A model generated the notes under the pieces. The model saw only the letters and a program-made list of their open reading frames with translations, did no database searches and had not been told where the DNA came from. From NCBI RefSeq assembly GCF_000242615.2, contig NZ_KI912268.1:2510439-2574438 (forward strand): a stretch of 64,000 nt of DNA, read 5' to 3'. Below, in pieces: positions 62,062 to 64,000 of the stretch. This DNA is from Holophaga foetida DSM 6591 (GTDB lineage: Bacteria; Acidobacteriota; Holophagae; Holophagales; Holophagaceae). The translations under genes were made by a program, and so were the position numbers. Each line of letters begins with the position of its first letter. The first letter of the stretch is position 1.

Positions 62062-63168
62062 GTGGCCTTCCCAAGGCCTCGCCACGACATCGCGGATATC
62101 GTCAGGGCGCACCGCCCGGAACTGGAGCGGCTCCATCGCCTCTCCCGGCCCCAGAAGCGCGTCCTGACGGCCATCAGCCGGTGTCGCACAGCCGCCCTCG
62201 GCGGCCATGTCGAGGTATGTACCGGCTGCGGTCGGGAGCATCCGGTCTACAACAGTTGCCGGAACCGTCACTGCCCCAAGTGCCAGGCCGCAGCCCAGCA
62301 GAAGTGGATCGATGCCCGGGCCGAGCGCATCCTGCCGGTGCCCCACTTCCACCTGGTGTTCACGCTCCCCTCGGAGCTGAAGCCCGTGGCCATGCGCCAT
62401 CCAGTGGAGGTCTATGGCGCCCTGTTCCAGGTCACCGGCGAGGTCCTGGCGGAGTTGGGACGGACCCACCTCCGGGCCACCCTGGGGCTCACCCTGGTGC
62501 TCCACACCTGGACCCGGGACCTCCGCTTCCATCCCCATGTCCACGTGCTGGCCACGGCGGGCGGGCTTTCGCTGGATGGGAGCCGGTTCGTCCACGCCAG
62601 AAAGGACTACCTGTTCCCGGTGAAGGCCATGGGCAAGCTGCTGCGGGGAAAGATGCTGGATGCCCTGCGAGGACTCCGCCGGAAGGGCATCCTGCCAGAT
62701 CAGGGCTTCAATGCCCTCATGGCCACCCTCGCCCGCCACAAGTCCTGGGTCGTCTATGCGAAAGCCCCCTTCCGGCGTTCCCAGCATGTGCTGAGCTACC
62801 TGGGGCGCTACACCCACCGGGTGGGTATCGCCAATTCCCGGCTGATCGACGTGGGGCCGGGGCATGTCACCTTCCGCACCCGGGGCCAGCAGACCGTCAC
62901 CCTCCACCCCATCGAGTTCCTGCGCCGCTTTGTCCAGCATGTCCTTCCGGATGGCTTCCATAAGATCCGGCACTTTGGCCTCTACGCCTCGGCCCAGGGT
63001 GGAGGTCTGCTGGAACAGGCCAGGGCCCTGCTGCCTGCTCCGAAACCCAGAGCCGAGGCGTGTCCAGCCGAAGGCACGGGGCAACGCTGCCCTCATTGTG
63101 GTGGTCTGATCCTCTGGCGACCGCTGATGAGTGAAGCCTCCAGGGCACCCCCGGCGGTGATGCCATGA
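62062..63168 (+). CDS. IS91-family HUH transposase
   Basis: 368 residues from GTG 62062. The N-terminal zinc site is CTGCGREHPVYNSCRNRHCP then KCQ; the HUH motif is FHPHVHVLATAGG; a catalytic Tyr is in SYLGRYTHRVGIANSR. A second zinc-ribbon (RCPHCGGLI) is at the C-terminus. IS91 members transpose by rolling circle through a single-stranded intermediate. Translation is coupled to the recombinase gene. Confidence 0.94.
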   Translation: MAFPRPRHDIADIVRAHRPELERLHRLSRPQKRVLTAISRCRTAALGGHVEVCTGCGREHPVYNSCRNRHCPKCQAAAQQKWIDARAERILPVPHFHLVFTLPSELKPVAMRHPVEVYGALFQVTGEVLAELGRTHLRATLGLTLVLHTWTRDLRFHPHVHVLATAGGLSLDGSRFVHARKDYLFPVKAMGKLLRGKMLDALRGLRRKGILPDQGFNALMATLARHKSWVVYAKAPFRRSQHVLSYLGRYTHRVGIANSRLIDVGPGHVTFRTRGQQTVTLHPIEFLRRFVQHVLPDGFHKIRHFGLYASAQGGGLLEQARALLPAPKPRAEACPAEGTGQRCPHCGGLILWRPLMSEASRAPPAVMP

Positions 63169-63459
63169 CTGTCAGCCTCTCAGCTATCCATCACCTGCAC
63201 CACGACCTCCACCACGGCGGGACGGCGAAGCCCTGCTATGACGCCAACTCGGTCCAAGCCCCTGCCGGGACTGTCGGGCTCAGCAGTCAGCAATCCCTGG
63301 GCGACAGGGGACCTGGCGTCCCCAAAAGTGGATCAGCAGGCGCGATTTCCCCATAGCCCTCGCCCAACTCCCCCGCCGCTCCGGGCTTGTTCAACACCGC
63401 ATTTCATCGGTGGGGGCTCCGTCTACCTGAGGCAGCCTCGCCCACGCCCCACCGACGAA
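63169..63459. other. Non-coding right end of the IS91-type module
   Basis: About 290 bp with no convincing gene. It contains the probable right end (63370-63395, with CTTGTTCAAC) and the untranslated leader of the PIN gene. An open frame running from 63238 into the PIN gene is not protein-like before 63460. Confidence 0.5.
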
Positions 63460-63864
63460 ATGCTCACTGTTCTGGACACCAATATCCTGGTTTCCGCGGC
63501 ACTGAAGCCGGAGAGCGATCTGGGGGGAGTCCTGGAACAGGTGTTGCTGAGGCAGGCGCCCATCCATGTATGCCCCTCCATCCTTGCGGAGTACCACGAG
63601 GTCCTGCACCGCCCGAAATTCCGCCCCAAGGGCCTTCCTCCAAGGTGGCTTCCCCGCCTGATCCAAGTGGCCTTCCACGAGCCAGAGCCGTCCCCATGGC
63701 CGCACCAGGGACCGGACCCCGATGATCTCGTCTTCCTGGCCCTTGCCAAGGCCGCTGGTGCCGCCCTGGTGACGGGGAATCTGGCGCACTACCCGGAGGA
63801 CATCCGGGATGGGGTTGTCGTCCTGTCCCCAGCCGACTACCTCAGAAGCTCCCAAGCACATTGA
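63460..63864 (+). CDS. PIN-domain toxin (VapC-like, COG1569 type)
   Basis: 134 residues from ATG 63460. PIN nuclease fold: TVLDTNILVSAALKPES carries the first Asp; ILAEYHEVLHRPKF carries a Glu; DPDDLVFLALAKAAGAALVT has the acidic cluster, ending in GNLAHYP. Such proteins are toxins that cleave RNA. The usual partner antitoxin would lie directly upstream; here the upstream DNA is the right end of the mobile module, and a Phd-like antitoxin gene is on its far side. The ribosome site is weak. Confidence 0.88.
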   Translation: MLTVLDTNILVSAALKPESDLGGVLEQVLLRQAPIHVCPSILAEYHEVLHRPKFRPKGLPPRWLPRLIQVAFHEPEPSPWPHQGPDPDDLVFLALAKAAGAALVTGNLAHYPEDIRDGVVVLSPADYLRSSQAH

Positions 63865-63949
63865 GCCGCACCGACACAGGTGCTGGGCGGGGGATGAACA
63901 CCTTGGCGCAGGACCGTTTAAGGACTATATTCAGACCTATGGAGGCCTC

Positions 63950-64000
63950 GTGCACTACTCTACCCAGGTCAAACCCATCACCCACCTGAAGGCGCATGCT
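63950..64000 (+). CDS. Phd/YefM-family antitoxin, N-terminus only (partial)
   Basis: GTG 63950, with GGAGG 4 nt upstream, opens a frame that runs off the window: HYSTQVKPITHLKAHA after the start residue. This is the typical start of a Phd/YefM antitoxin (YSTQVKPIsyLKanA). Its toxin would be just outside the window. It lies 85 nt after the PIN gene, so two toxin-antitoxin loci are side by side. Confidence 0.75.
   Translation, partial: MHYSTQVKPITHLKAHA

Overview
The window is high-GC bacterial chromosome with short intergenic gaps and many overlapping start/stop codons. The mix of a one-chain PurL, ftsQ-ftsA-ftsZ, csrA beside a FliW protein, amgK/murU cell-wall recycling genes, a CHAT-TPR protein, a DUF4388-TPR protein and a multihaem cytochrome with a Tat-exported flavoprotein fits an Acidobacteriota member of the Holophaga/Geothrix type. 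That placement is inference; no rRNA is present. Two near-perfect parS palindromes (32378-32391 and 55874-55887) suggest the window lies in the ParB-bound, origin-proximal part of the chromosome.

Layout. 1-2400: end of a type VI secretion cluster (tssC 3' end, hcp), then an AT-richer pair of unknown small genes, one of them a clear two-helix membrane protein, and a decayed secreted-protein gene. 2400-8500: purL (-), pyrE and a POT peptide transporter (+). 8500-15100: five minus-strand genes: htrA, a pseudo-receiver/coiled-coil protein, a CorC-type protein, murU-like and amgK. 15191-17700: tRNA-His and a 2.4-kb mini-island bounded by an exact 56-bp duplication of the tRNA 3' half; it carries an autoinhibited Fic protein and a conserved unknown gene, and is followed by the tail of a second Fic copy. 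17748-21400: a 1042-residue TPR-CHAT (caspase-like) protein divergent from a receiver protein. 21460-25160: an S1-domain protein, then an operon for a Tat-exported flavoprotein reductase, a six-haem cytochrome and a TatA. 25181-33800: Hpt, DUF4388-TPR, rnc, a HisA-like barrel with a missing catalytic Asp, a helical-repeat protein, an MsbA-type exporter, queA and a DUF192 protein. 33816-41800: a class V aminotransferase, thyX, transaldolase, DUF2141, metA (Glu111, predicted acetyl-CoA user), a PstS-like protein, mltB and a MoxR ATPase. 41993-48650: LysM-M23 peptidase, lipoprotein, purine nucleoside phosphorylase, a tiny YjfB-type motility protein, csrA, a protein made of two FliW domains, rnd and ruvX. 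48728-55756: internally deleted ogt, VanZ-like, ftsQ-ftsA-ftsZ, gcvPA-gcvPB. 55905-58290: Uma2 nuclease, SPFH protein, fabI.

58527-64000 is a mobile/toxin-antitoxin region. A Phd-like antitoxin gene and a PIN toxin gene, both on +, are separated by about 4.6 kb of mobile DNA: a tyrosine recombinase plus IS91-type HUH transposase module, itself interrupted just upstream of the recombinase by a complete IS21 element (58963-61195) with a 5-bp target duplication. The window ends in the first codons of another Phd/YefM antitoxin.

The strongest points for follow-up are the parS pair, the integrase-less tRNA-His/Fic mini-island, the tandem FliW fusion, the divided flavocytochrome with its own TatA, and the probable toxin-antitoxin pair split by nested insertions.
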